64,000 bases of DNA from Nitrosopumilus sp. (GTDB lineage Archaea; Thermoproteota; Nitrososphaeria; Nitrososphaerales; Nitrosopumilaceae). Positions within the stretch are counted from its first letter, which is position 1. Every line of letters starts with the position of its first letter. Below, in pieces: positions 1 through 9,122 of the stretch. The stretch is taken from positions 124,001 through 188,000 of the forward strand of contig NZ_JAILWM010000004.1 in assembly GCF_025698945.1 (NCBI RefSeq), read 5' to 3'. Under the pieces are notes generated by a model, which worked only from the letters and a program-made list of their open reading frames with translations, did not search any database and was not told where the DNA came from. A program made the translations under genes and the position numbers.

Positions 1-41
1 ATTATGCACAAATTTACTAAAGATCTAGTTACAATTTGAGG

Positions 42-524
42 CTAATCATAAAAATCAACCAAGTCTATGATGTATTTTGATTCTAAATTATTAGATGTAA
101 TTTTTTTTGAATTAATATCAACTGTCCAATCAAAATTCATCTCTCCCTTATGTGATTTAAAATCTAACAAAACTTGATATTTTTCTGAATCAATCTTTGA
201 GACAATCAAATTTACTGTAGTTTTTTTGTCATCAAAAATTTTTTCATTAGGATATTCTTCTACAATTTTATTAGATATTGCATCTAATACTGTTAACCCC
301 GATTCATTTGGACCATTATAATTCATTAAAATCTCAACAGGGAGTTTTTGTTCTTCAGACAGTTCAGGAAAGTTGCTTTGTAAATCTCCTTTTGTTAATT
401 CAGGAATTACAAACACAACAAATAGTGCAAGAATTGCTAGATAAATTGGAGCCCTCTTTTTTAGAAATGCCTTAAAATCTGATTTCTTTGGTTTTTCTTC
501 CTTTCTCTTTTTGTCTTTGACCAA
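42..524 (-). CDS. Membrane-anchored protein of unknown function
   Basis: A 160-residue protein. It has a Lys-rich cytoplasmic tail (residues 1-25), one membrane segment (about 27-45, IYLAILALFVVFVIPEL) and an outside domain of about 115 residues with mixed beta-strand character. The start is TTG; no ATG precedes the membrane segment. It begins 16 bp after the methyltransferase stop on the same strand and may be the last gene of that transcript. I do not recognise the outside domain. Signal-anchored exported proteins of this size are common in this lineage. Confidence 0.7.
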   Translation of the reverse strand: MVKDKKRKEEKPKKSDFKAFLKKRAPIYLAILALFVVFVIPELTKGDLQSNFPELSEEQKLPVEILMNYNGPNESGLTVLDAISNKIVEEYPNEKIFDDKKTTVNLIVSKIDSEKYQVLLDFKSHKGEMNFDWTVDINSKKITSNNLESKYIIDLVDFYD

Positions 525-540
525 TTTATCTCCTAAATAA

Positions 541-1377
541 CTAGTGTTTTGCAGTTAAAATTAAAACTTGCCAAGGAAATAGAATGATTTCATTTTTCTT
601 TGTATACTGAGTAGTCTTTTCTTTAACTAGCTGTTTTAGCTCTTTTCTTTTTAAATAATTTAATGAATCTAGTTTTTCTTTGAGTGGTTTTGCAATGTAT
701 TTCATATAGTTTCTCCAGTAGTCTTCAAATTTTCCTGGACTATATTCAAAAACATATTCTTTTACTAATATTTTTGAAAATCCTGCTTTTTTAATTTCAG
801 CATTTAATGCTGATTTTGTTCCAAATCTATCAAGATTTGGTGATCCGGGAGGAACATAATCTGGAATAAATTTTGTTACAGAATCTAAAATACTGCTAAA
901 AAATGGAACTTTACTTCCATGAACAGAAATTCCAATTTTTCCATCTTTTTTGAGGCTATTTTTCATATTTTTTAATGCCTTTTGTGAATTAGGAAAAAAG
1001 AATAGTGCATATTGGCATGTGATGATATCAAATTTTTTTGTAAAACTGAAATTTTCTGCATCACTATTTAAAAAATCCAAATTTGATTTTTTTATATTCC
1101 ATTTTTTTGCAATTTTTATTGCAGTATTTGATGCATCAATTCCAATTACAGTACCTGAATTTCCTATTTTTTTGTGAATTTCTTTTGTTACTACTCCAGT
1201 TCCACATGCAACATCTAAAACAGAATTTCCTTTCTTAATATTTACAAGTTCAATTAGTTTTCTAGTACTTTGGAATGGTCCTTTGTTAATACTTGCCCAT
1301 CTTTTATGATAACGAGGAGCTACCTCATTCCATATTTTCATATTCCTTTGTTTGTATTCTGTTTGATTAAATCTCAT
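541..1377 (-). CDS. SAM-dependent class I methyltransferase
   Basis: A 278-residue protein with the class I Rossmann methyltransferase core. Motif I is VLDVACGTG (about 53-61), the post-I acidic strand is VIGIDAS (about 77-83), and a motif resembling post-II, FDIITCQYALFFF, follows near 115-128. The N-terminus (IWNEVAPRYHKRW) resembles UbiE/Coq5-type enzymes, so a small-molecule substrate is likely but cannot be named. ATG start. It lies 28 bp downstream of the 55-residue ORF that ends the CoA operon and may be cotranscribed with it. Confidence 0.85.
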   Translation of the reverse strand: MRFNQTEYKQRNMKIWNEVAPRYHKRWASINKGPFQSTRKLIELVNIKKGNSVLDVACGTGVVTKEIHKKIGNSGTVIGIDASNTAIKIAKKWNIKKSNLDFLNSDAENFSFTKKFDIITCQYALFFFPNSQKALKNMKNSLKKDGKIGISVHGSKVPFFSSILDSVTKFIPDYVPPGSPNLDRFGTKSALNAEIKKAGFSKILVKEYVFEYSPGKFEDYWRNYMKYIAKPLKEKLDSLNYLKRKELKQLVKEKTTQYTKKNEIILFPWQVLILTAKH

Positions 1378-1405
1378 TTTATACTAACTACAATTATGAT
1401 GTATT

Positions 1406-1573
1406 TTATGTAATCTCTTCTGATTTAGCTTTTATTGAATTTCCTGTTTCATGAAAATATCTATGCTCAATTTGTTTTATTTTTTCTTGTAATTTTCTGT
1501 CATTAGATTTTTTTATTTTTAATTTTATTTGGTTATATTCTGCTATTAACATTCTAAGCTCTGATTTTTTCAT
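1406..1573 (-). CDS. Small helical protein translationally coupled to coaBC
   Basis: A 55-residue ORF beginning MKKSELRMLIAEYNQIK and ending KSEEIT. Its ATG overlaps the coaBC stop in an ATGA arrangement, which suggests translational coupling. It is very rich in Lys and Glu and looks like one long charged helix (residues 3-40) with no Cys and no membrane segment. Function unknown. Its place in the operon makes a CoA-pathway accessory or an RNA-binding role conceivable, but the sequence shows neither. Confidence 0.6.
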   Translation of the reverse strand: MKKSELRMLIAEYNQIKLKIKKSNDRKLQEKIKQIEHRYFHETGNSIKAKSEEIT

Positions 1574-2829
1574 TTTAATTTAAGTTCAATTTGCTTTCTA
1601 ATGAATTTTGCAATCTTTTCTTTACTTGTTCTAGTAGACACGATGATTTTTTTTGAATCCACGATTATTACTTGATTATTTTTTGGATTTTTCATATATT
1701 TTGTACCAATATCATTTGCAACTATCAAATCAGAAGATGATTCTTTTAATTTTTCTTGAGCTGATTTTATGAGTTGATTTTTTGTTAAATTAGTTTCTGC
1801 TTTAAAGCCTATCAGTAAAACATCTTTTTGAATTTTTTTGACAAGATCTATGATTTTAGGTGTCTTTTTGAGGCTAATTCTTAGTTCATTTTTTGAACTT
1901 TTAATTTTATTTTTACTTGAATTTATTGGAACATAGTCTGATATAGCTGCAGCCATAATTACAATATCAAATTTTTTCATTAATTCTTGTTTTACAGCAT
2001 TTAGCATTTCTTTACTTGATGTTACATTGATTATCTTGGCGCCTTTTGGTGGTTTTTCATTTCCTGGGCCATACACAAAAGTAACTTTAGCTCCTGCAGA
2101 AATTAATTCAGTTGCTAGTTTGACTCCAGTTTTTCCCGAACTTTGATTTGTAATTACTCTAACTGGATCTATGTGTTCAATTGTTGGTCCTGCAGTCATT
2201 AACACTTTTTTATTTTTTAAAATCGATGAAAATCCAAATTTCTTTAATACATAATCTAAAACATCTTCTGGTTCTGGAGCTTTAGCTTTTCCCTCAATCA
2301 TTTGTGGGTTGATAAACTCAATCTTGTTTTTTAAAAACTTGATATTTTTACTCACAGCAGAGTTTTCATACATTGATTCATGCATTGCTAAACACATCAA
2401 AATTGGAATTTTTGAGCCAAATCCCACTGTTAATACGGTAGAAATTGGTGTATCATCTATTCCATTTGCTAACTTTCCCAAAGTATTTGCTGTGGCTGGA
2501 TAAACAATTATGAAATCTGATTGATTATAATCAGCTAATTTGATGTGTTCTAACTCTCCCGTTAGTTTTGTAATCACTTTATTTCCTGTAGCCCACTTGA
2601 AATAATCTGGTTGAATGAGTTTTGTTACAGCATTACTTGCAACACAAGTAACATCAGCACCATGTCTCATAAGTAATCGTGCAAGCTCAATTGCTTTGTA
2701 TGCAGCAACACTTCCTGCAACACATAGAACAATTTTCTTACCCGATAATTCAATACCATGAGAACTAACTATGTCTAATGATGGATGATCTTTTTTGGTA
2801 GATCTTTTTTTACTTTTCAATATGCTCAC
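1570..2829 (-). CDS. coaBC: Bifunctional phosphopantothenoylcysteine decarboxylase / phosphopantothenate-cysteine ligase
   Basis: A 419-residue CoaBC (Dfp) protein. It joins 4'-phosphopantothenate to cysteine and decarboxylates the product to 4'-phosphopantetheine. The CoaC flavoprotein half has GSVAAYKAIELARLL (about 39-53), the active-site His region LEHIKLAD, PATANTLGKLANG and the MHESMYEN substrate-clamp segment. The CoaB half starts near residue 207 with VLMTAGPTIEHIDPVRV and ITNQSSGKTG. GTG start. The first 30 residues are a Lys/Ser-rich extension. It overlaps panB by 20 bp upstream and the 55-residue ORF by 4 bp downstream. Confidence 0.95.
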   Translation of the reverse strand: MSILKSKKRSTKKDHPSLDIVSSHGIELSGKKIVLCVAGSVAAYKAIELARLLMRHGADVTCVASNAVTKLIQPDYFKWATGNKVITKLTGELEHIKLADYNQSDFIIVYPATANTLGKLANGIDDTPISTVLTVGFGSKIPILMCLAMHESMYENSAVSKNIKFLKNKIEFINPQMIEGKAKAPEPEDVLDYVLKKFGFSSILKNKKVLMTAGPTIEHIDPVRVITNQSSGKTGVKLATELISAGAKVTFVYGPGNEKPPKGAKIINVTSSKEMLNAVKQELMKKFDIVIMAAAISDYVPINSSKNKIKSSKNELRISLKKTPKIIDLVKKIQKDVLLIGFKAETNLTKNQLIKSAQEKLKESSSDLIVANDIGTKYMKNPKNNQVIIVDSKKIIVSTRTSKEKIAKFIRKQIELKLK

Positions 2830-3649
2830 GCAATTTCTTTAGTTCATCATCATCCATAGAAAACCAATTATCTTCTGAAGGAAATACCCCTGTTTCAATA
2901 TCTTTTTTGTAATTCTCTAATGAATTTACAATATCTTCAGATAAATTCATGTATCTTTTTGCAAATTTGGGTTTAATCTTATCATACATTCCAAGCAAGT
3001 CTTGAACAACCAAAACTTGTCCATCGCAATTTACACCAGAGCCTATTCCAATTGTTGGGATACTCACACTCTCTGATATGATTTGTGCAACTTGATGACT
3101 AACCATTTCTAATGCGATACTAAAAACACCTGCTTCTTCAAGCTCTTTTGCATCCTGAATTAACTTCATTGCACTATCAATTGTTTTTCCTTGAACTTTG
3201 TATCCTTGTGATAACATTGTTGTTTGTGGCTGTAGACCAATATGTCCCATTACTGGAATTCCTACATCCACAATGGTACTAATTGTTTCAGCCATTATAG
3301 AACCCCCTTCAAGCTTTACTGCATCTGCCCCTGCTTTGATTAATCTTCCTGAATTGTTTATTGCATCCTCAATACTTGATTGATATGACATAAATGGTAA
3401 ATCGGAAACTAGTAGTGCATTTTTTCGTGCTCTACTAACTGCCTCTGTAAACATACACATTTGATCCATTGTCACTGGAATTGTATTTTCATATCCAAGC
3501 ATTACCATCCCTGCACTATCGCCAACTAACAGTACATCAATTCCAGCTTTATCACATAATGATGCTAAAGTGTAATCATAACTAGTAATTACTGAAATTT
3601 TCTTTTTTTCTTTTTTCATTTTGATTATATCTTGAACTGATTTATGCAA
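2810..3649 (-). CDS. panB: 3-methyl-2-oxobutanoate hydroxymethyltransferase (ketopantoate hydroxymethyltransferase)
   Basis: A 279-residue TIM-barrel enzyme that uses methylene-tetrahydrofolate to turn 2-oxoisovalerate into ketopantoate, the first committed step of CoA synthesis. Family signatures are ITSYDYTLASLCDKAG, VGDSAGMVMLGYENT (metal-binding Asp), AVKLEGG, GIPVMGHIGLQPQ and PTIGIGSG. The annotated start is TTG; an in-frame ATG lies ten codons further in (MKKEKKKISVITSYD) and is an equally good start. It overlaps the phosphopantothenate synthetase gene by 8 bp and coaBC by 20 bp. Confidence 0.95.
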   Translation of the reverse strand: MHKSVQDIIKMKKEKKKISVITSYDYTLASLCDKAGIDVLLVGDSAGMVMLGYENTIPVTMDQMCMFTEAVSRARKNALLVSDLPFMSYQSSIEDAINNSGRLIKAGADAVKLEGGSIMAETISTIVDVGIPVMGHIGLQPQTTMLSQGYKVQGKTIDSAMKLIQDAKELEEAGVFSIALEMVSHQVAQIISESVSIPTIGIGSGVNCDGQVLVVQDLLGMYDKIKPKFAKRYMNLSEDIVNSLENYKKDIETGVFPSEDNWFSMDDDELKKLREHIEK

Positions 3650-4406
3650 TTTTTGCTCTCCTTGTTAAATTATCTTTTATTTGAATGATATTTTCTGAAA
3701 GGTTTTTTTTGTTATCAAAATTCTTTACAATATTTTTTAGTTCTTTCTTGTTTTTTCGGGATAGTTTTTTGGTTTCATCAATGAGTACATGAATTGCTCG
3801 AGTAACATTGTCTACTATTGTAATACTTGCAGTTTGTGAAGTTCTGGATAATGGATTAAGATCAAATGTTATTACCAATTTTCCAGCATTTCTAAGTGCC
3901 ATGGTTCTATCTCCATCTTCTAGTGGTACAACTACAACATCTGCAGAAAATATTCCATTCTTGTCTACTATTCTTCTTGCAGAATCAATTCCTGATAATT
4001 TGGCTGAATCTCTTGGATTAATTCCTAATATTTCACTAGCCCCGTTTTTCTTAAGCGTACTGACTATGGCTTTTTTCCTTTTTTCATTTGTATAAAATAG
4101 ATTTACCTCGAGTTTGGCTTTGGTTTGTTTGGATAATTTCACAATTTCCTTTGGGCATAATGCTGCAACATTACCATTTACTGAAATGACAGGCATTTTT
4201 GCCAAAAGGAGTTGAGCAGCTGCTACTTTTATTGCATTTTTTGCATTTTTCCCAGTTTTCTCCCCAAGTAAATAATCAAATGCTTCTCCTCTCCCCTGTG
4301 CTAGCAGACCTTCTTTGGCAACTAATCCTTTATCAAAACCATGCACTAATTTTTCACGTATAAAAAGTGATTTTGCTCTAGGATGAGATTTTGGAATTAA
4401 TGACAT
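3642..4406 (-). CDS. 4-phosphopantoate-beta-alanine ligase (archaeal phosphopantothenate synthetase)
   Basis: A 254-residue member of the archaeal PPS family (formerly DUF137), which condenses 4-phosphopantoate with beta-alanine using ATP. The N-terminus IPKSHPRAKSLFIREKLV, the glycine-rich AQGRGEAFDYLLGE, and the VPLEDGDRTMALRN and ITFDLNPLSRTSQTA blocks are typical of the family. With the adjacent pantoate kinase it replaces bacterial PanC and PanK. ATG start, 10 bp after the kinase stop. This gene order is strong support for the assignment. Confidence 0.93.
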   Translation of the reverse strand: MSLIPKSHPRAKSLFIREKLVHGFDKGLVAKEGLLAQGRGEAFDYLLGEKTGKNAKNAIKVAAAQLLLAKMPVISVNGNVAALCPKEIVKLSKQTKAKLEVNLFYTNEKRKKAIVSTLKKNGASEILGINPRDSAKLSGIDSARRIVDKNGIFSADVVVVPLEDGDRTMALRNAGKLVITFDLNPLSRTSQTASITIVDNVTRAIHVLIDETKKLSRKNKKELKNIVKNFDNKKNLSENIIQIKDNLTRRAKIA

Positions 4407-4416
4407 GAAATATCAA

Positions 4417-5328
4417 TTAATTTAAAAGAACTCTTGCTCCAATATTATCTAGTTCTGATTTTATTATTATTCCATCTGAATATTTTTCTAAAATCTCTAA
4501 AACTCTATTTTCTTCTTCTTTTGGAATCATTGAAAAAATCGTTTCTCCAAAAAGAGCAATTCCACATTTAACATTTTTATTATTAAATTCATTTACCACT
4601 TTTTGCATTCGTGGAGTCATAACATCAACATATTTTGCAAATTCTATTGACATGTCTTGAAAGTGTTCATAATCTTTTGATTTTAGTAATCTATTGACCA
4701 TTTTCCCTCCAAGACCGTTAATCTGAGATAATCTTTCTTTGATGAATTTATTGGTTGAAATTGGTGAAAAACATATCATAATTATTGAAATTTTATCTGT
4801 ATTGATTTTTTCTACAGTTCCAATACCTGGTGCACCTGGTTTAACACGAATTTCAAAACCTCCATGGTATGATGCTAAAACATCTCCTAATCCAGTTTTA
4901 CAATTTACTTCAGCATTATGTGCAATTTGTCCAATTTTTGTTCTATCTAATTTTGTTCCAAGTGCTTCATCTAATGCATATGACATTGATAGTGCAACTG
5001 CACTGCTAGAACCTAAACCATATCCAACTGGAATTGATATCTCATGTTCAATTTCAAAAAATTTATCTGAAAAATTTCCTAATTTTTTAAATTCACTTAA
5101 AACAAATTCTGAAACATCCGTCTTATCTGATTGATAACCTATTGTTGAAATTCTAAAGTTTGATTCTAAATTCTTTCTAGGGATAATTTTGACTTTGGTT
5201 GTTACTCCTTGCTTTATGGAAAAACCAGCACCCATTGAACCAAAGTTTTCCAAACTATTGTGTTCCTCATCTAAATGAGCTTTGAAAAAACCTGTAATGT
5301 GAGCCGGACAAAATGCTGTTGCCTCCAT
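4417..5328 (-). CDS. Pantoate kinase (GHMP kinase family)
   Basis: A 303-residue GHMP kinase that phosphorylates pantoate for the next enzyme in the operon. The phosphate-binding motif IPVGYGLGSSSAVALS lies at about residues 97-112. N-terminal FCPAHITGFFKAH and C-terminal CGIALFGETIFSMIP match archaeal pantoate kinases. It is the first gene of the CoA operon and carries an ATG start. The 65-bp gap to the divergent PhoU-like gene must hold both promoters; a minus-strand TTATATTTTG sits about 25 bp upstream of this ATG. Confidence 0.92.
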   Translation of the reverse strand: MEATAFCPAHITGFFKAHLDEEHNSLENFGSMGAGFSIKQGVTTKVKIIPRKNLESNFRISTIGYQSDKTDVSEFVLSEFKKLGNFSDKFFEIEHEISIPVGYGLGSSSAVALSMSYALDEALGTKLDRTKIGQIAHNAEVNCKTGLGDVLASYHGGFEIRVKPGAPGIGTVEKINTDKISIIMICFSPISTNKFIKERLSQINGLGGKMVNRLLKSKDYEHFQDMSIEFAKYVDVMTPRMQKVVNEFNNKNVKCGIALFGETIFSMIPKEEENRVLEILEKYSDGIIIKSELDNIGARVLLN

Positions 5329-5393
5329 TGATCTAAGTTTAAATTTTACACAAAATATAAGAATATGGCTTATATTAATTAAATTAGTATAAA

Positions 5394-6374
5394 TTGACTA
5401 AATTCATTAGACGCCTACAAAGGATTGGCAGTAGTATTCTTGTATCTCTTCCTAAAGAATGGGTTGATGCCAATGGCTTGGATAAAAAGAGTCAAGTTGA
5501 ACTTGAAACATGGGAGGATAGCATTTCAATTTCGGCAAATAAGGAAACCCGTTTAACAAAAGAACTTGTAATTTCATATCCACTTCCAAAAGAAGAAAAT
5601 ATTGTTGCCGATATTACAGGAGCTTATCTTTTGGGTTATGATGTAATTCAAATTAATTCCAAGTCTATTATTCCAGGAGAAGATAGAGAAAAAATTCGTA
5701 ATTCTATGAGACGATTAGTTGGCATGGAAATCATTGAAGAGGATGCATCAAAAATTAACATGCAATTTCTTTTAGATGCAACTACACTTAATCCAGAGAA
5801 AATTCTTAAACGTATGAGCTCCATTGCATTGGGAATGTATGATGATGCTTCAAATGGATTACTCTCAGATGATAAATCTAATTTGCAAACACTTGCAAAA
5901 CGTGATGTTGAAGTTAATAGACAATATTTTTTACTTGTACGTTTAATTCGTAGCACTTTAGTTGATAAGAGATTAGCTAGTGCATTCAATTTAGAAAATA
6001 TTGATGTCTTAGATTATAGAGTTGCAGCCAATCTTCTTGAAAATGCAGGTGATTCTATTGTAGAAATTGCAAATTTTATTTATAATTCGTCCTTATCTAA
6101 AGAACATTCAAAAAAGATTTATGATGTAGTTAAAGAATTTAGTAAATTAGCTGAAAAGTCTATTGATGCATTTACAAAACCTGATAGACTATTGGCAATT
6201 GAAGCAATTTCATTACATAAAAAATTTGAAGAAAAACTCAGTTTACTTCGAATTACGTTGGGAAATAAAAATCAAATTCCTATAGATTTTCTAGATCTAG
6301 TGTATATGTTTGAAAGAATAGCTCAATCATGGGCTGATGTAGCAGATCTTGTAAAACCAATCTATAATGAATGA
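5394..6374 (+). CDS. AbrB/SpoVT-PhoU fusion, phosphate uptake regulator-like
   Basis: A 326-residue protein. The N-terminal 45 residues are a swapped-hairpin AbrB-type DNA-binding domain (RRLQRIGSSILVSLPKEWV). The rest is all helical with PhoU-like repeats at about 110-220 and 230-320. Archaeal proteins of this form are thought to regulate phosphate transport, but no pst genes are nearby, so the target is open. The TTG start is supported by a TATA-like CTTATATTAA at 5369-5378, spaced for a leaderless transcript. Confidence 0.85.
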   Translation: MTKFIRRLQRIGSSILVSLPKEWVDANGLDKKSQVELETWEDSISISANKETRLTKELVISYPLPKEENIVADITGAYLLGYDVIQINSKSIIPGEDREKIRNSMRRLVGMEIIEEDASKINMQFLLDATTLNPEKILKRMSSIALGMYDDASNGLLSDDKSNLQTLAKRDVEVNRQYFLLVRLIRSTLVDKRLASAFNLENIDVLDYRVAANLLENAGDSIVEIANFIYNSSLSKEHSKKIYDVVKEFSKLAEKSIDAFTKPDRLLAIEAISLHKKFEEKLSLLRITLGNKNQIPIDFLDLVYMFERIAQSWADVADLVKPIYNE

Positions 6375-6377
6375 TTA

Positions 6378-6890
6378 CTATAGCTTCTTTTTTGATGCAT
6401 AAGTTAAAACTGCACAAATTGTTTTTGAATCTTGAATTTTTCCCGATTTAATCATAGAAATTACTCTTTTCAAATCCATTTTGACAACTGATAATATCTC
6501 ATCGTCATCAAGTTTCAAATCAGCAATTTTCTTTAATCCAGAGGCTACAAAACAATGAATTACCTCAGTATTGTATCCAATTGAAGGGTAATAGGTGATT
6601 AAAGGGGTCATCTTTTTTGCCCTATAACCTGTTTCCTCCTCAAGTTCTCTGAAGGCACATTTTATTGGTTCTTCTTTTTTCTCTAATGTTCCTGCAGGAA
6701 TTTCAAGTACATATCCATGGGGAAATCTATGCTGTTTTACAAGAATTATCTTATTGTTTTCATCAAAGGCCAACATTGCTGCAGCACCTCTATGTTCTAT
6801 CATTTCACGTTTTACTTTTCTTCCTTCAATTTCTCCTTCATAAACACTTAATCCTAAAATTTCTCCTTCATAGATCTTCTTTTTCTTCAC
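6378..6890 (-). CDS. Nudix hydrolase, ADP-ribose pyrophosphatase-like
   Basis: A 170-residue Nudix protein. The Nudix box starts with the Gly of GTLEKKEEP (about 78) and ends REL-EEE-TGY near 100; all catalytic Glu residues are present. The PAGTLE lead-in and the length match ADP-ribose/sugar-nucleotide pyrophosphatases of the NudF group. GTG start. It converges with the PhoU-like gene (3-bp gap) and begins 25 bp after the stop of the Lrp-like regulator on the same strand. Exact substrate is inferred only from family. Confidence 0.88.
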   Translation of the reverse strand: MKKKKIYEGEILGLSVYEGEIEGRKVKREMIEHRGAAAMLAFDENNKIILVKQHRFPHGYVLEIPAGTLEKKEEPIKCAFRELEEETGYRAKKMTPLITYYPSIGYNTEVIHCFVASGLKKIADLKLDDDEILSVVKMDLKRVISMIKSGKIQDSKTICAVLTYASKKKL

Positions 6891-6915
6891 GGAAAATACT
6901 AGAGGTGGTTATTAT

Positions 6916-7818
6916 TTAATTTGTTTGATATGTAAGATGTAATTTTGGTAATTTTTTAAAATTATCTATTGCTTTTTCAATCCAACTTACATAAAATGAA
7001 ATTTTTTTAGGAATGAATAGATCAGCAGATTTTACATTTTTTAATTTTCTTACTTTTTGACTTAGCTCATCCATCTTGAAAATATTATCACTATACATAA
7101 ACAATACAATTTGATTTTTTGCAATAAATGGAATTTGTAAATAAAATTCTGAAAACTCTTTATTCATATTCTCAAGTGTTTCTTTAAGATCACCGTCTAC
7201 CCAAGATAATATTGCGTGGGGGATAAAATTTTCGATTTTTTTAGGATTATGAATTAATGTAAACTGAATTCCTTCATTTTGTTGTAATTTGTCAATACAA
7301 CGAGTGATGGTTTTTGTTGATAGTTTTGTATTCTTTGCAATTTTATCAATTTTTTGTCTTGGTTCTTTAATTAGCTCTTCAAGTATCTCTAAATCCGTTT
7401 TTGTAAGATTTGCGTCATATCCTGGATTTTCTGCCTCAAAAATAGATAAAACTCTAACATCTTTCATTAGTTTTTTTGCAAGTTCAATTTTCTGTTGAAT
7501 GTTTTCTTTTATTGCAATACTACAAACAGTGATTCCTCCAACACATGGGACTACAAAATTAGGTTCTCCGACTAAACTTACCTGTTCTAAAATTTCGTTA
7601 ATGTCTTCCCCTGACACTACAATATACAAAACGCCATAACCCAAAATCGGAGGTTCTACCTTTACAAAGAAATTCTCAATCACATTTTTTTCTATCATTT
7701 TTCTGACTCGTGCACGAACAGCACCACCTGAAATTCCTAATTCCATGCCTATTTGCCTGTCTGATTCTCTACAGTTGTTCATTAAACGACTAAGGATCTT
7801 CATATCTAATTTGTCCAT
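6916..7818 (-). CDS. Lrp/AsnC-type transcriptional regulator with two HTH domains
   Basis: A 300-residue regulator with a clear N-terminal Lrp-type winged helix (SDRQIGMELGISGGAVRARVRKM) followed by a ligand-domain-like segment. A second winged helix lies near 145-190 (QKIDKIAKNTKLSTKTITRCIDKL), followed by another alpha/beta region. Tandem Lrp-like units in one chain are frequent in ammonia-oxidising archaea. ATG start. It is divergent from the ABC exporter operon across about 115 bp, which makes that operon a candidate target. Confidence 0.85.
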   Translation of the reverse strand: MDKLDMKILSRLMNNCRESDRQIGMELGISGGAVRARVRKMIEKNVIENFFVKVEPPILGYGVLYIVVSGEDINEILEQVSLVGEPNFVVPCVGGITVCSIAIKENIQQKIELAKKLMKDVRVLSIFEAENPGYDANLTKTDLEILEELIKEPRQKIDKIAKNTKLSTKTITRCIDKLQQNEGIQFTLIHNPKKIENFIPHAILSWVDGDLKETLENMNKEFSEFYLQIPFIAKNQIVLFMYSDNIFKMDELSQKVRKLKNVKSADLFIPKKISFYVSWIEKAIDNFKKLPKLHLTYQTN

Positions 7819-7906
7819 TATATGATCTAATTCCTCTCCATAAAATATAGAAATTACTAATTTGATATAAAATTGTCTATTCTATTAGCACTATGAATAC
7901 TATACG

Positions 7907-7915
7907 TTATATAAT
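7907..7915 (+). promoter_or_regulatory. TATA box for the ABC permease gene
   Basis: TTATATAAT is centred about 24 bp upstream of the ATG at 7935. This is the spacing expected for an archaeal promoter giving a leaderless transcript, and it argues that translation begins at 7935 and not at the upstream in-frame ATG at 7893, which precedes the box. Confidence 0.55.
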
Positions 7916-7934
7916 AGACTATTTTATTTTCATT

Positions 7935-9122
7935 ATGGAATACAGACTACGTCTTGCAAAAAGAATGCTGTTCAATAAAAAAGGTAGTTTGATTGGAGCC
8001 GTTTTAGCAGTAACCATAGGAATTTTGGTTATTCATGTAAATTTTGTAATTTTTCAGGGATTATTTGATGCCATTGTTAGGGACATTAGTGATTATAGAA
8101 ATGGAGATATTCTTGTAACAGATGAAGCTGATTTTATTGATAAATCTGACTTGTCACTTGTAAATTGGTTTGAGCGAATTCCTTATGTTGAAGCAGCTAC
8201 ACCTCGGCTTTCATCGACGGCAGAAATGAACATGACAAAAAATGGAAAACTAATTGAAGAAACTCGTATTCCAATAGTAGGTGTTGATCCATTTAGGGAT
8301 ATTAGAGCATCAACTGTAGCTGAGACTGTTACTGAAGGATCTTATGTTTTCTCTCGAAATTCAATTGTGTTAGGTACTTCTGTTGCAAGAGATCTAGGTG
8401 GTGCTCAAGTTGGGGATAGTGTTAAAGTCTTGGTAGTTGATAGATTTGGTCAGGATCAAATCAGAAGATTTACAGTTTCAGGAATTGCATCATCTCCAGG
8501 TGGGCAAGGATTTGATTATAGTGCCGTTGTACATATAGATACTTTACGTGATATGATGAATAGACCAGGTGACTCTGGTTCATTAATGGTGAAGCTAAAT
8601 GATCCAACTAAAGCATTTGAAGTGAAAGAATTCTTCTTACGTTCTTTTCCAAATGATGACTTTATTGCAGAAACTATAGAAGAATCAGCTGAGCAACAAC
8701 TTGCTGGATTTAGATCCGGAATTGCAATGATTAACATGATCGGATATTTTGGAATGATGTCTTCAGCGTTTGCTATTGTTACGATTCAAATGATGTTAGT
8801 TAATGGTAAAACAAAAGAAATTGGAGTTATGAGAGCAATTGGGGCAAAAAGAAAAGATATTCTACTAATTTTTATTTTCCAAGGAATGATTATTGGAGCA
8901 ATTGGTGCTGGTGTAGGAACTGCAGCAGGATTGGGATACACATTTTATGCTAAAGAGACTAAAATGTCATTTAATAACAGTCTCCCACTCGAGGTCAGTT
9001 ACAACTGGGAAAAAATCATTCAAACTGCATTAACATCATTTGCTTTAGCAATCATTGCATCACTTTATCCATCCTACAGAGCAACAAAATTGTTACCAGT
9101 GGAGGCGATGAGAACTGTCTAA
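7935..9122 (+). CDS. ABC exporter permease, MacB/FtsX-like
   Basis: A 395-residue permease of the MacB/LolE/FtsX type. It has one N-terminal membrane helix (GSLIGAVLAVTIGILVIHV), a large extracytoplasmic domain of about 220 residues, and three C-terminal helices with the family signature GKTKEIGVMRAIGAKRKDI. An in-frame ATG at 7893 would add 14 residues, but the TATA box between the two ATGs favours 7935 (MEYRLRLAKRMLF). It is followed at once by its ATPase and a surface protein. Such transporters move lipoproteins, peptides or drugs outward; the cargo is unknown. Confidence 0.88.
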   Translation: MEYRLRLAKRMLFNKKGSLIGAVLAVTIGILVIHVNFVIFQGLFDAIVRDISDYRNGDILVTDEADFIDKSDLSLVNWFERIPYVEAATPRLSSTAEMNMTKNGKLIEETRIPIVGVDPFRDIRASTVAETVTEGSYVFSRNSIVLGTSVARDLGGAQVGDSVKVLVVDRFGQDQIRRFTVSGIASSPGGQGFDYSAVVHIDTLRDMMNRPGDSGSLMVKLNDPTKAFEVKEFFLRSFPNDDFIAETIEESAEQQLAGFRSGIAMINMIGYFGMMSSAFAIVTIQMMLVNGKTKEIGVMRAIGAKRKDILLIFIFQGMIIGAIGAGVGTAAGLGYTFYAKETKMSFNNSLPLEVSYNWEKIIQTALTSFALAIIASLYPSYRATKLLPVEAMRTV

